64,000 bases of DNA from Devosia oryziradicis. Its GTDB lineage: Bacteria; Pseudomonadota; Alphaproteobacteria; Rhizobiales; Devosiaceae. The stretch spans positions 3,383,001 through 3,447,000 of the forward strand of contig NZ_CP068047.1 in NCBI RefSeq assembly GCF_016698645.1. The letters run 5' to 3'. Of the stretch, positions 24,879 to 33,960 are shown piece after piece (position 1 is the stretch's first letter; every line of letters starts with the position of its first letter). The translations under genes were made by a program, and so were the position numbers. Under the pieces are notes generated by a model that saw only the letters and a list, made by a program, of their open reading frames with translations, was not told the origin of the DNA and searched no databases.

Positions 24879-25000
24879 CCCACCCCCTCCTACCTCCCCC
24901 ATCAGAGGGGGAGGTTTCTCTCCACTCCTGTCGCTCGATGCAGGCCAACCCACGGCGCGGCACCTCCCCCTTGATGGGGGAGGTTGGGAGGGGGTGGGGC
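24879..25000. repeat. Palindromic GC-rich repeat, copy 2
   Basis: Arms 24879-24915 and 24961-25000 with the same modules as copy 1: CCACCCCCTCC followed by an internal CCTCCCCC-loop-GGGGGAGG hairpin, in inverted orientation around a 45-bp centre. It lies 5 bp upstream of the binding-protein start (minus strand) and 24 bp from the 3' end of metZ. Confidence 0.85.
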
Positions 25001-25024
25001 AACGCGAACCGGACCATGATCGAC

Positions 25025-26233
25025 CTAAACCTGATCCAACCCATACATCAGATCGGCAATGAGGTCGTCGGGGCTTTCGAGCCCGACCGATAGCCGCAAC
25101 AAGCCCGGCGTTACCCCGGTTTCCAACCGCACCTCTTCGGTCAGTCGCGCATGCGTAGTGGTGCGCGGATGGGTGATCAGCGACTTGGCGTCGCCCAGGT
25201 TGTTCGAAATCAGGATGACCGCTAGGCTGTCCGAGAGAGTGAAGGCGCCCTCCTGCCCGCCCTTGACATCGATGGCCAGCAGCGTCGAGCCACGGGTCAT
25301 CTGCCGTTTGGCCAGTGCGTATTGCGGGTGGCTGGGGAGATGCGGATAGATCACGCGGTTGACCTTGGGATGGCCTTCGAGAGCCGCGGCCACCTTCTCG
25401 GCGCTGTCGGTCATCTGCCGGATGCGCAATTCGTAGGTTTCAAGACCCTTGAGCAGTACCCAGGCGTTAAAGGCGCTGAGCGTCGCCCCGGTCTGGCGCA
25501 GGAAGGTGTGGACGTCGCCCTCGATAAGGGCCTTTGAGCCGAGCACGATGCCACCGAGCACCCTCCCCTGCCCGTCGATATGCTTGGTCGCCGAATAGGT
25601 GACGAGGTCGGCGCCCAGTTGCAGCGGCTTCTGGTAAAGGGCCGTTGAAAACACGTTGTCGACGATCAGCTTGGCGCCGTGGGCATGGGCAATGTCGGCC
25701 ACGGCCTGAATATCGACCAGTTCCAGGGTCGGATTGGTCGGCGTTTCGATGAACACGACCTTGGTGTTGGGCTGCATGGCGCGGGCGAAATTCTGGGGGT
25801 CGCGACCATCGACCAGCGTCGATTGCACGCCGAAGCGCGGCGCATAGTCTTCCACCACATAGCGGCAACCGCCGAAGAGGGCCTGGGCCGCAACGATGTG
25901 ATCACCCGCACGAACCTGGCTCATCACCGCATTGGTGACGGCCGCCATGCCCGAGGCAAAGGCCCGGCCGGCTTCGGCGCCTTCGATCAGCGCCATGCGC
26001 TCCTGGAAGATATCAACCGTCGGGTTGGCGAAGCGGGAATAGTTGTGGCCACCCGGAATCTTGTTCTGGAACAGCAGTTCGGCGTGCTCGGAACTTGGAT
26101 AGGAATAGCCCGAATTGAGGAAGACCGCCTCGCTGGTCTCGTTGAAGGGCGTGCGCTTGTCACCGCCATGGACCATCTGCGTTGCTGCACCGAGCCGCTT
26201 CGGATCAAGGAGGGGGTTGTTCTCTCGGGACAT
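25025..26233 (-). CDS. metZ: O-succinylhomoserine sulfhydrylase
   Basis: A 402-residue PLP enzyme of the Cys/Met-metabolism family that makes homocysteine from O-succinylhomoserine and sulfide. Marks: NSGYSYPSSEHAE, the phosphate-binding FASGMAAVTNAV, VIDNVFST-type LIVDNVFSTALYQKP with the PLP aspartate, and the PLP-lysine motif VTYSATKHIDGQGRVLGG. The N-terminus (MSRENNPLLDP, TQMVHGGDKRT) is MetZ-like. ATG 26233 is chosen; the longer frame crosses the riboswitch. Expression is controlled by the SAM-II riboswitch and terminator immediately upstream, so high SAM should shut it off. Confidence 0.94.
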   Translation of the reverse strand: MSRENNPLLDPKRLGAATQMVHGGDKRTPFNETSEAVFLNSGYSYPSSEHAELLFQNKIPGGHNYSRFANPTVDIFQERMALIEGAEAGRAFASGMAAVTNAVMSQVRAGDHIVAAQALFGGCRYVVEDYAPRFGVQSTLVDGRDPQNFARAMQPNTKVVFIETPTNPTLELVDIQAVADIAHAHGAKLIVDNVFSTALYQKPLQLGADLVTYSATKHIDGQGRVLGGIVLGSKALIEGDVHTFLRQTGATLSAFNAWVLLKGLETYELRIRQMTDSAEKVAAALEGHPKVNRVIYPHLPSHPQYALAKRQMTRGSTLLAIDVKGGQEGAFTLSDSLAVILISNNLGDAKSLITHPRTTTHARLTEEVRLETGVTPGLLRLSVGLESPDDLIADLMYGLDQV

Positions 26234-26251
26234 CGCAAACGCCTTCACAAC

Positions 26252-26283
26252 AAAAAACCGGCACGCATATTGGCGGCCGGTTC
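26252..26283 (-). terminator. Rho-independent terminator between SAM-II riboswitch and metZ
   Basis: On the minus strand AACCGGC pairs with GCCGGTT, with an inner CGC/GCG pairing in the loop, followed directly by a run of T. It lies between the riboswitch and the metZ start, 19 bp from the ATG, and is the obvious expression platform. Confidence 0.85.
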
Positions 26284-26285
26284 CC

Positions 26286-26343
26286 AAACGGTCTTTAGCA
26301 ACTTGTTTTAAGTGGCTGCAAGCGACCGGCCAAATCACCACTG
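26286..26343 (-). ncRNA. SAM-II riboswitch
   Basis: On the minus strand the leader matches the SAM-II consensus: GGTGATTTG at the 5' side, CGGTC...GACCG forming the outer stem, CTTGCAGCCAC, then TTAAAACAAG and GCTAAAGACC, which allow the classical H-type pseudoknot. SAM-II elements are found upstream of metA, metX, metZ and metC in alphaproteobacteria. The element begins right at the predicted transcription start (promoter 26351-26379). Confidence 0.93.
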
Positions 26344-26350
26344 GGTTGTG

Positions 26351-26379
26351 ATGTAAGGCCAATTGCCTGTTGGCGTCAA
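26351..26379 (-). promoter_or_regulatory. metZ promoter
   Basis: On the minus strand: -35 TTGACG (26374-26379), 17-bp spacer, -10 TTACAT (26351-26356). The predicted start near 26344 coincides with the 5' edge of the SAM-II aptamer. Confidence 0.65.
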
Positions 26380-26400
26380 TTGGAAGGGTTGCTAGGGAAC

Positions 26401-27543
26401 ATGGGAGGGCGAGGCGGGAACCGCAGCAGCATGGACAAGCAACAGGCCTGGCCGCAGGGCGTTTTTCCGGCGCGTTTGATCGAGCTCCTGCACAAGCAGG
26501 GCGCCATCGTCGCAACGCGTCCGTTCGACAGCGACCAGGTGCAACCAGCCAGCCTCGACCTGCGACTGGGAGACGTCGCCTATCGGGTCCGATCGAGCTT
26601 CCTGCCGGGGCCGGGCCATTCGGTTGCCGAGCGCATCGAGGCGCTCAAGCTGCACGAGATCGACCTGACCAAGGGCGCCGTGCTGGAGCGTGGCTGTGTC
26701 TATCTGGTGCCGTTGCAGGAGCGACTGGCTTTACCCGACACGGTCAGCGCCTCGGCCAATCCCAAGAGCTCCACCGGCCGGCTCGACGTATTCACCCGCG
26801 TCATCGGTGATCGGGCCCGCGGTTTCGACCAGATGCCGTCGGGTTACCAGGGCCCGCTCTATCTCGAAGTCAGCCCGCGCACCTTCCCCGTGCTGGTCCG
26901 CACCGGCTCACGGCTCAGCCAGATGCGGTTCCGCTCGGGTGACAATCGCCTGACGGTAGCCGAACACCAGGCGCTGCACGCCTCCGATACGCTGGTGTTC
27001 AACAACAACGTCCCGGTTGGCGAGGGGGTGGCGCTGTCGATCGACCTCAAGGGCGAGAACCGCAATGGCCTCATCGGCTTCCGCTCCAAGCGCCATACGG
27101 CCGTGGTCGATGTGGACAAGAAAGCGGCGCTCGATGTGCTCGACTTCTGGGATCCGCTGCTCAATCGCGGTCGCGAGGAGCTGATCCTGGATCCAGACGA
27201 GTTCTACATCCTGGTCAGCGACGAGGCGGTGCATGTACCGCCAACCCACGCCGCGGAAATGGTGCCTTTCGATCCGCTGGTGGGCGAGTTCCGCGTCCAC
27301 TACGCCGGCTTCTTCGACCCGGGCTTTGGCCATTCATCGGCCGGCGGCACCGGCAGCCGTGCGGTGCTGGAAGTGCGCAGCCGCGAAGTGCCGTTCCTGC
27401 TCGGTCACGGCCAGACCATCGGCCGGCTGATCTACGAGCGATTGGCCGAGGCGCCGGACCGGCTCTATGGCTCGGCGCTGGGCTCCAACTACCAGGCCCA
27501 GACGCTCAAGCTCTCCAAGCACTTCAAGCCGTATTCGGGCTAG
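26401..27543 (+). CDS. dcd: 2'-deoxycytidine 5'-triphosphate deaminase, long (duplicated) form
   Basis: About 380 residues, twice the usual Dcd length. The first half (about 25-190) has QPASLDLRLGDVAYRV and ANPKSSTGRLDVFTRVIGD, and the second half (about 200-375) has a second trimeric-dUTPase-like fold with LILDPDEFYILVSDE and GTGSRAVLEVRSREVPF. This long form is typical of Hyphomicrobiales. It deaminates dCTP to dUTP for thymidylate synthesis. Start: ATG 26401 is preceded by AGGGA (very close), ATG 26431 is the alternative. It is divergent from metZ and overlaps the convergent chemotaxis gene by 4 nt. Confidence 0.9.
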   Translation: MGGRGGNRSSMDKQQAWPQGVFPARLIELLHKQGAIVATRPFDSDQVQPASLDLRLGDVAYRVRSSFLPGPGHSVAERIEALKLHEIDLTKGAVLERGCVYLVPLQERLALPDTVSASANPKSSTGRLDVFTRVIGDRARGFDQMPSGYQGPLYLEVSPRTFPVLVRTGSRLSQMRFRSGDNRLTVAEHQALHASDTLVFNNNVPVGEGVALSIDLKGENRNGLIGFRSKRHTAVVDVDKKAALDVLDFWDPLLNRGREELILDPDEFYILVSDEAVHVPPTHAAEMVPFDPLVGEFRVHYAGFFDPGFGHSSAGGTGSRAVLEVRSREVPFLLGHGQTIGRLIYERLAEAPDRLYGSALGSNYQAQTLKLSKHFKPYSG

Positions 27544-29297
27544 AGGAACAGCGCGTCGAGGTCATCGAGATCGGTTTCCTCACCCGGCTCGACTGCCGGT
27601 TCCGCCGGAGCGGGCTCGGTCCCGAACATCTGCTCGTGGATCCTGCGCTCGGCATCCATGGTGTAGCGGGCCCGATGCGCGGCGAGAAGGTCGGCAACTG
27701 GGCCTGTGGGGGTATCGGTAGCCCCCGGCGGGCACTCGGCCACCAGTTGCATTTCCAGGTCGCGCATGGTTTCCGAAATTGCCGCTTGGTTGGCGAAAGT
27801 CTCGGCGGCGGTTTCGAGCAGGCCGATGACGCTGGGACCATCCCGGTTGAGCGCCCCCAGAGCTTCGGCAAGGGCGGTGTCGACCCCTTGCAGCAAGAGC
27901 AATGCGGCGGTTGCTTCATGCTCGAGCTGACCGACGCGACCGGCGGTATCGCCATTGGCGGCGGCGCCGAAGGATTGGGCGAGCCCGGCGGCTTCATGCA
28001 GGCCGGCCATGGCACCTTCGGCGGCGATGACGGTCTCGCCGGTGAGCTCGCGCAGCTGACGGGCGATGACGTTGAGCGCGGCGCCGCGCGGGCCCAGCTG
28101 GGCGCATTTGACGGCGGCGTTGAGGCTGACGAGGCGCATATTGGCCTCGATTTCCTGCACCGCCTCGACGTGGCTGAGCAGGGTGCCGACCGTGCCAAGT
28201 ACCGCTGTGGCAACGCTTTCCAGCTTGCCACGCTCGGCCTCGCAGTCGCGCAGGACCAGCGCGGCGTGACGTACGGCATCGCTCAAAGCGGCAAGCGAGG
28301 ACGCGCCGCCCTGGTCGTCCTGGCCATAGATGGCGCGGCTCTGGTCCATGATGACCCGCGCGTCGGTGGCGAGATCGCGTAGTGCGGTTCCCGCTTCGGC
28401 GACGTCATTCTCGAAAGCCTCGGCTGCGGCCGAGAGCTGGGCAACCTGCAAGCAACCAGCAAGATTTCTTGCCGATTGCTGGTGATTTTGCTGGAGAATG
28501 CTTGAGGACAGCAGGTCAGCCAGCGATGCCAGGCCCGCCTCGACATGCTCGATGCGCTGACGGGTGGCGTCGCCGACCTGCAGCGCCATGACGGCGTTGG
28601 CGATACGACTGACGATCTGGCGGGAGACGCGGCCGGTCTGCGCGCTGCTGTCGGCAGAAGTCGCGCGCTGGCGGGCAAGTTCTGCCAGCGCCGTGTCCAT
28701 GTCGGCGGCCAGGCCGCTCAGCGTATCGGCATGGGCATTCTCGAACTGGCTGCGCTGTCGCGCGGCAAGGCCGACTTCGTCGGTCAGCTGGCGATAGGCC
28801 GCGGTGAAGTGCTGAATGGTGGAACTGGCGCTTTCCGATAGCTTGGCGATATCGGTGGTAAAGACGTCGAAGTCGTCGCTGTCGCCGACAATGGCGGCGG
28901 CCACGACGCGGGCGTTGATGGCGACGATGCCCATCATCTTGACGGTGCGGCGGAGCTCGCCGATCGGGTGCTCGGCGGCGGCAACGACATCGACGAGGCG
29001 GGCCAGGTCGGCCTGTTCGGTGGCGAACAAGGCCGAGATGGTCTGCGCCTGCCGGCCAACGTCGGCCAGGCGGGTGGAGGCTTCGACCAGGTCAGGACTT
29101 TGTAGCTGCGCCGGCAGGGCCTCGAAGACCTTGGTGAGGCGGTTGAGCATGGCGGCGCCTTCGGCGAGGCGCGCGCCAACGGTAACGAAGGTGCTTTCGA
29201 TCTGCTCGCGAGGTGCTGCCAGGGCCTCGCCAATCTGCCGGAGCCGGCTGGCTTCGGGCGTCGCGGCGGGGGCGAACTGGGTAGCGAGGGCACTCAT
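27540..29297 (-). CDS. Soluble MCP-like coiled-coil chemotaxis protein; candidate CheZ-like CheY-P phosphatase
   Basis: A 585-residue protein without membrane segments or HAMP, predicted almost entirely helical. Two segments resemble weakened copies of the MCP hairpin tip: [20 protein letters not shown] (about 119-138) and [20 protein letters not shown] (about 386-405). Between them, [17 protein letters not shown] carries D243-x-x-x-Q247, the same spacing as the catalytic D143/Q147 of E. coli CheZ (DLTGQ). The C-terminus [12 protein letters not shown] is an acidic peptide like the CheY-binding tail of CheZ (DDLLDSLGF). It is the last gene of the che operon (start overlaps the cheB stop by 4 nt), which has no cheZ/cheC/cheX. 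Phosphatase function is inference; a cytoplasmic receptor-like or scaffold role is the alternative. Confidence 0.75.
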   Translation of the reverse strand: MSALATQFAPAATPEASRLRQIGEALAAPREQIESTFVTVGARLAEGAAMLNRLTKVFEALPAQLQSPDLVEASTRLADVGRQAQTISALFATEQADLARLVDVVAAAEHPIGELRRTVKMMGIVAINARVVAAAIVGDSDDFDVFTTDIAKLSESASSTIQHFTAAYRQLTDEVGLAARQRSQFENAHADTLSGLAADMDTALAELARQRATSADSSAQTGRVSRQIVSRIANAVMALQVGDATRQRIEHVEAGLASLADLLSSSILQQNHQQSARNLAGCLQVAQLSAAAEAFENDVAEAGTALRDLATDARVIMDQSRAIYGQDDQGGASSLAALSDAVRHAALVLRDCEAERGKLESVATAVLGTVGTLLSHVEAVQEIEANMRLVSLNAAVKCAQLGPRGAALNVIARQLRELTGETVIAAEGAMAGLHEAAGLAQSFGAAANGDTAGRVGQLEHEATAALLLLQGVDTALAEALGALNRDGPSVIGLLETAAETFANQAAISETMRDLEMQLVAECPPGATDTPTGPVADLLAAHRARYTMDAERRIHEQMFGTEPAPAEPAVEPGEETDLDDLDALFL

Positions 29298-30418
29298 GAC
29301 GCAGCTCCCGTGCGCGGTATATTGCGGGCGTAGAGGTCGATTTCGGCGGCGACCCGCCCCAGCGGCACGACCTTGACGGCGGCGCCGCGCTGGATGGCCT
29401 CCTTGGGCATGCCGAAGACCACGGAGGTCTCCTCGTCCTGGGCGATGGTGTGGCTGCCGGCCTGTCGCATTTCGAGGAGCCCCCTGGCGCCATCGTCGCC
29501 CATGCCGGTCAGAATCACGCCCATGGCGTTGCGGCCGGCGACCTGCGAGGCCGAGCGGAACATCACGTCCACCGAGGGACGGTGGCGCGACACGTGGGGG
29601 CCATCGACGATATTGACGGTGTAGCGGCTGCCGGTGCGGTGCAGCACCATATGCTGGTTGCCCGGCGCGATCAGCGCGCGGCCAGCCTGCACTACGTCAC
29701 CATCTTCGGCTTCCTTGACTTCGATGGCGCAGAGGCTGTCGAGGCGGCGGGCGAAGGCATTGGTGAACTTTTCGGGCATGTGCTGCACGATGACGATGCC
29801 GGGGCTGTTGGCCGGCAGCTTCTCCAGCACGTCGCGCAGAGCCTCGGTGCCACCGGTGGAGGCGCCGATACAGATGATCGGTTCAGTCTGGGGCTGCTTG
29901 GCGCGCAAGGACGCGGCGCGCGCCTCCGACAAGGGCGGAATGATCGCGTCGGCGGTCAGCTTGGCCTCGACATTGATCGGCGGAGGCGGCGCTTTCTTGA
30001 CGCCCCGCAACTTGGCATGCGCTGCGGCCTTGGCGGCGTCACAGATGCGCATGCGGGATTCCTGGAGGAAGTGGGTGGTGTCGACGCGCGGCTTGGCCAC
30101 GACGTCGACTGCGCCGGCCTCAAGCGCCTGGAGCAGCGTATCCGAACCCTCCTCGGCCAGGCTCGAGCAGATCACGACCGGAATGGGCCGCTGGCTCATG
30201 ATCTTGCGCAGGAAAGTCAGGCCGTCCATGCGCGGCAGCTCGATGTCGAGGAAGATGACGTCAGGGACTTCGTGACGGATACGCTCCACCGCCAGGTAGG
30301 GGTCGGCGGCAGTCGCCATGACCTCGAGGTCGGGGTCGCTGTCGATGATCTGGCTGAGCGTCATGCGCACGGAGGCGCTGTCATCGACAATCAGCACGCG
30401 GATCTTGCGGTTGGTCAT
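29294..30418 (-). CDS. cheB: Chemotaxis response regulator protein-glutamate methylesterase CheB
   Basis: A 374-residue two-domain enzyme: receiver (about 5-125; VDDS acidic pair, phospho-acceptor D58 in [13 protein letters not shown], lysine in VAKPRVD), linker with a Pro run, and CheB methylesterase domain (about 185-365) with the catalytic serine in [12 protein letters not shown], histidine in VQHMPEKFT and aspartate in [11 protein letters not shown]. Demethylates or deamidates receptor glutamates when phosphorylated by CheA. Located 6 bp after cheR; its stop overlaps the next gene by 4 nt. Confidence 0.97.
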   Translation of the reverse strand: MTNRKIRVLIVDDSASVRMTLSQIIDSDPDLEVMATAADPYLAVERIRHEVPDVIFLDIELPRMDGLTFLRKIMSQRPIPVVICSSLAEEGSDTLLQALEAGAVDVVAKPRVDTTHFLQESRMRICDAAKAAAHAKLRGVKKAPPPPINVEAKLTADAIIPPLSEARAASLRAKQPQTEPIICIGASTGGTEALRDVLEKLPANSPGIVIVQHMPEKFTNAFARRLDSLCAIEVKEAEDGDVVQAGRALIAPGNQHMVLHRTGSRYTVNIVDGPHVSRHRPSVDVMFRSASQVAGRNAMGVILTGMGDDGARGLLEMRQAGSHTIAQDEETSVVFGMPKEAIQRGAAVKVVPLGRVAAEIDLYARNIPRTGAAS

Positions 30419-30424
30419 GGCAAA

Positions 30425-31306
30425 TCAGGCCTTCTGGAATACCGCGGGCGCGACCTGACGCATGGTCACGGCCGTTCCGATCATGGATTCGGAATGACCA
30501 AGAATAAGATAACCGCCCGGCCGCAGGTGGCTGACCAGCCGCAGGATCACCTTCTCCTGGTCGGCCTTGTCGAAATAGATCAGCACGTTGCGCAGGAAGA
30601 TGACGTCGACGTCACGGTCGAATGGATAGCTGGCATCCATGAGGTTGAGCCGGGCGAAGCGCACCAGCCGCCGCAATTCAGGAACGATGCGGACTTCGGG
30701 CCGGGGGCCCGGCTTGCGGGCAAACATGAGATAGCGCTGCTGCTTGCCTGGCGGCACTGGTGCGATGAGTTCCGCCGGATAGACAGCCCGCTCGCCCTGC
30801 GCGAGCACGGCGGTCGAGATGTCGGTGCCCAGAATGGCAAAGCGGAAGTCGTTGCGCTGCGCCAGGAGGTCGGCAAGCACCATGGCCAGCGTATAAACCT
30901 CGGCGCCGGTCGAGCTGGCGGCGCTCCATATCTTGAGCAGGGGCTTGCGCTCGGCCTTGCGCAGCGCGATCAGGTCCGGCACCAGCCGGTTTTCGAGCAG
31001 GTCGAAATGCTCGGGCTCGCGGAAGAAATCGGTCTTGTTGGTGGTGACGGCGTTGATCAGGAAGGCCAGCTCGGCCGCCAGTCCATCATGCTGGAACAGG
31101 TAGGTGCCATAGGCATCCAGATTGGCAAGGCCCAGCGCGCGTACACGCTTGCGCAGCCGGCCTTCGACCATCAGCCGCTTGGTCGGCGGCAACTTGATGC
31201 CGACTTCCCGGCCGATCAGGTCGGATATGCGCTTGTAGTCGCGCAGCGACAGGTGATCGTCGTCGGAAGCTTCCACCTGGAAGGTGGTCTGGAGAGCGGA
31301 AGGCAC
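30425..31306 (-). CDS. cheR: Chemotaxis protein methyltransferase CheR
   Basis: About 293 residues, SAM-dependent glutamate methyltransferase for receptors. N-terminal helical domain (about 15-90, with RLMVEGRLRKRVRALG), then the catalytic domain with NKTDFFREPEHFDLL, the SAM-binding loop IWSAASSTGAEVYTLAM, ILGTDIST and DVIFLRNVLIYFD, ending LGHSESMIG. The usual CheR 'SAGCSTGEE' loop is SAASSTGAE here. No ATG fits: GTG 31306 or TTG 31309 with GGAGA upstream are the only plausible starts. Confidence 0.94.
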   Translation of the reverse strand: MPSALQTTFQVEASDDDHLSLRDYKRISDLIGREVGIKLPPTKRLMVEGRLRKRVRALGLANLDAYGTYLFQHDGLAAELAFLINAVTTNKTDFFREPEHFDLLENRLVPDLIALRKAERKPLLKIWSAASSTGAEVYTLAMVLADLLAQRNDFRFAILGTDISTAVLAQGERAVYPAELIAPVPPGKQQRYLMFARKPGPRPEVRIVPELRRLVRFARLNLMDASYPFDRDVDVIFLRNVLIYFDKADQEKVILRLVSHLRPGGYLILGHSESMIGTAVTMRQVAPAVFQKA

Positions 31307-31328
31307 CAAGGAACTGTTCTCCGACCGA

Positions 31329-31790
31329 TCAGGCCGCCCGTGAGGCGTCTTGGAAGGGGCCAAGCAGGCGCTCGAGGTCGAGCACCGTGACGAAGCGGCC
31401 GTTGCGACGTCCGATGCCGGCAATGCAGTGGCCCGCCCAGGCGCCGCTCACCACCGGCGGCGGGTCGAGGGTTTCATCGTCCAGCACGGTCACTTCGAAG
31501 ACCCGGTCGGCACGCAGGCCGAGACGCAGGTCGCCATCCTGCCCGGCAAGCGCCAGCACGATGATGCGCGTGCTTTCGGTGTCGGAAGCCGGGGGCAGCC
31601 CCAGAACCAGGCGCAGATCGACCACCGGGATACCCTGGCCACGGACGTCGATCATCCCCAAGAGGGTTGAGGGCGCCTGCGGCAGCCGGGCGATCGGCTG
31701 CATGTCGAGGATTTCCTGCACCTTTTCAACCGGCGCGGCAAACAGTTCATCGGCCACGCCAAGGGTGACGTATTGTGCGCGTTCAGCCAT
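31329..31790 (-). CDS. cheW: Chemotaxis coupling protein CheW (copy 2)
   Basis: A 153-residue CheW-like SH3-fold adaptor linking receptors to CheA. It contains YVTLGVADELFAAPVEKVQE, the conserved LLGMIDVRGQGIPVVDLR and a C-terminal FVTVLDLERLLG. It is separated from the upstream mcp by 79 bp containing a strong hairpin, the only large gap in the operon. ATG 31790 has GAGG upstream. Confidence 0.93.
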   Translation of the reverse strand: MAERAQYVTLGVADELFAAPVEKVQEILDMQPIARLPQAPSTLLGMIDVRGQGIPVVDLRLVLGLPPASDTESTRIIVLALAGQDGDLRLGLRADRVFEVTVLDDETLDPPPVVSGAWAGHCIAGIGRRNGRFVTVLDLERLLGPFQDASRAA

Positions 31791-31824
31791 GGTCGGGCCT
31801 CGGTGTTCGCTGTCTGGGAGAGTG

Positions 31825-31849
31825 CGGTGACCGCATGCTGCGGTCACCG
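31825..31849 (-). terminator. Perfect 10-bp hairpin between mcp and the second cheW
   Basis: CGGTGACCGC pairs with GCGGTCACCG around a 5-nt loop in the only non-trivial gap of the che operon. No T-run follows, so it may be a processing or stability hairpin, or a partial terminator. Confidence 0.55.
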
Positions 31850-31869
31850 GCAGTTCAGAGCCTGTCAGG

Positions 31870-33960
31870 TCAGGCGGCGCCGCGGCGGGAGAACTCGGCG
31901 TCGAGGTCATCCTGGCCGTCATCCAGATCGAGGTCGAAGCCGCCCGAACTGGTTGGCTTGGCCTTGGCCGTGGCCTTGCGCGGGGCCATGTGCGGCGCCT
32001 TGGCCATGATGGCCTGCTTGAGATCGGCGGCTGGAGCGGCTTCGCTCCTTATGGCGGCAGGCTGAGACGACGCATCGATCCTGAAGTAGCTGATCGCTGC
32101 CTGGAGCTGCTCGGCCTGGCTGGCGAGTTCCTCGGAGGTTGCCGACATTTCTTCGGCGGCCGAGGTGTTCTGCTGGGTCACCTTGTCGAGCTGCTGGATA
32201 GCCGTGTTGATCTGGGACGCACCCGCATTCTGTTCGCGGCTGCCGGCGGAGATTTCTTCCACCAGTTCGGCCGTGCGCTGAATGTCTGGGACGAGCTTGC
32301 TGAGCATCTCGCCGGCCGACTGGGCTGCCTTGACCGTGGTGCCCGACAGGGTCGAGATTTCGGCAGCGGCGGCCTGGCTGCGTTCAGCCAGCTTGCGCAC
32401 TTCGGATGCCACGACCGCAAAGCCGCGGCCATGCTCGCCGGCACGGGCGGCTTCCACCGCCGCGTTGAGAGCGAGCAGATCGGTCTGGCGGGCAATTTCC
32501 TGCACCACCATGATCTTTTCGGCGATGGTCTGCATGGCGGTCACGGCATTGGTCACCGCTTCGCCCGAGGCGATCGCATCGGCAGCGGACTGGCGGGCGA
32601 TCTTTTCGGTCTGGCTGGCATTGTCGGCAGACTGCTTGATGGTGGCGGCCATTTCTTCCATCGAGGCGGACGCCTCTTCGGTCGAGGAGGCCTGTTCGGT
32701 GGCACCCTGGCTGAGCTGTTCGGCCGTGGCCGACATTTCCTGGCTGCCGGCAGCGACGTTGCGGGTTGCCGAGGTGACCTCGCTCACCACTTCGCGCAGC
32801 TTCTGCGTCATGGCGTTGAGGGCCTTGATCAGGTCGCCTACCTCGTCATCGGACTTGTTGGCCACGCTGGCGCTGAGATTGCCGTCGGCCACTTCATTAG
32901 CAAGGCGCACGGCACTGCCCAGGGCACGGGAAATCGAGACGACGATCCAGGTGGCAGCAATGGCCGCAATCAGCACCGAGCCGGCGAGCAGGCCGACAAG
33001 CAGCATCATCGAGGAATTGTACAACTGGTCGGCCTGAGCATCCGCATTTTGCAGCAGTTCGCCATTGCGTGCGATCATGGTGTCGAGGATGTCGTCGGCC
33101 GCGGCGCTGATGACGCTGGCTTCGTCGGCCATCACGGTCGCGTTATAGTCGGTCTTGGTGATGGCAACGGCTACTGCCTTGTCCATGGCGGCCACCATGC
33201 CGTCGTATGCGGCCTTGGCCTCGGTAAAGAGCGGCATATCGGCGGGAGACATGGCGCGCTGCAGGGTCGGCATGGCCTCGTCGATCGCGGCGATACCGCT
33301 CACATAGTCGGCATGCCACTTGTCCTGCAGTTCCGGGTCGCCGGCGGCCAGCAGGATGTTGCGCTGCTGACGGAAAATGTCGGTCATGGTGAGGAAGCTG
33401 TCGCTGGCCGTCTGGTAGGCAACGAAGCTGCCCGGCTCGCCGGCATTGACGCGGGCGGCCAGGGCCTTCCTGAGGTTGCCCATGGCCTCCTCGACACGAC
33501 CGAGCGACTCGCTGCCTTCGGAACGGGAAATGGCGAGTGCCGTGGCGTCACTGTTGGCCTGGGTCAGTTCGTCGATGCGCGGGACGATGGCGCTATATTC
33601 GGCGAGCCTGGCTTCGAACTGGGCGAACTGCTCGCGCAATTGCGGATCGAAAAGGTTGGCCTCGAGCTGCTGGTCCGCCTCGGCGACATGGGCCAATTCG
33701 CTGTTGATCTCCGCGCTGAGCCGGGCCTGCAGCTCTGGATCGCTGGAGATGATCATGGCGCGCAGGCGTGAACTGATGCTCTCCAGCGACGTCTGCACAT
33801 CCGAAATGGCGATGGTGTTGGTGGCCTGGACGTCGACGATCTCGCCGAGCGAGTCATTCAGCCGGCCCAGGCTCTGTAACGCCAGGAACATGCTAACGCC
33901 CGACAGGGCAACGACAGCGACGAAGGTCGCCGCCAGCTTGGTCTTGATTGTCAGTCTCAC
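31870..33960 (-). CDS. Methyl-accepting chemotaxis protein (transmembrane)
   Basis: A 696-residue receptor. N-terminal membrane helix (about 8-30), a long helical periplasmic sensor (about 31-315, size consistent with a helical-bimodular or four-helix-bundle sensor), second membrane helix (about 318-340, [17 protein letters not shown]), HAMP domain (about 340-395) and the MCP signalling domain with the invariant tip [20 protein letters not shown] and [20 protein letters not shown]. Glutamine/glutamate-rich methylation helices flank the tip. The C-terminus has an extension ending with [15 protein letters not shown], not the NWETF type tether. Start overlaps the stop of the upstream cheW by 4 nt. 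Confidence 0.95.
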   Translation of the reverse strand: MRLTIKTKLAATFVAVVALSGVSMFLALQSLGRLNDSLGEIVDVQATNTIAISDVQTSLESISSRLRAMIISSDPELQARLSAEINSELAHVAEADQQLEANLFDPQLREQFAQFEARLAEYSAIVPRIDELTQANSDATALAISRSEGSESLGRVEEAMGNLRKALAARVNAGEPGSFVAYQTASDSFLTMTDIFRQQRNILLAAGDPELQDKWHADYVSGIAAIDEAMPTLQRAMSPADMPLFTEAKAAYDGMVAAMDKAVAVAITKTDYNATVMADEASVISAAADDILDTMIARNGELLQNADAQADQLYNSSMMLLVGLLAGSVLIAAIAATWIVVSISRALGSAVRLANEVADGNLSASVANKSDDEVGDLIKALNAMTQKLREVVSEVTSATRNVAAGSQEMSATAEQLSQGATEQASSTEEASASMEEMAATIKQSADNASQTEKIARQSAADAIASGEAVTNAVTAMQTIAEKIMVVQEIARQTDLLALNAAVEAARAGEHGRGFAVVASEVRKLAERSQAAAAEISTLSGTTVKAAQSAGEMLSKLVPDIQRTAELVEEISAGSREQNAGASQINTAIQQLDKVTQQNTSAAEEMSATSEELASQAEQLQAAISYFRIDASSQPAAIRSEAAPAADLKQAIMAKAPHMAPRKATAKAKPTSSGGFDLDLDDGQDDLDAEFSRRGAA

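Noticed and set aside
24874..25044. N-terminal extension of the family-3 binding protein
   Set aside because: It would translate the palindromic repeat and hide the signal peptide.
31990..33771. 593-codon plus-strand frame opposite the mcp gene
   Set aside because: Gly/His-rich shadow of the MCP gene, no domain.
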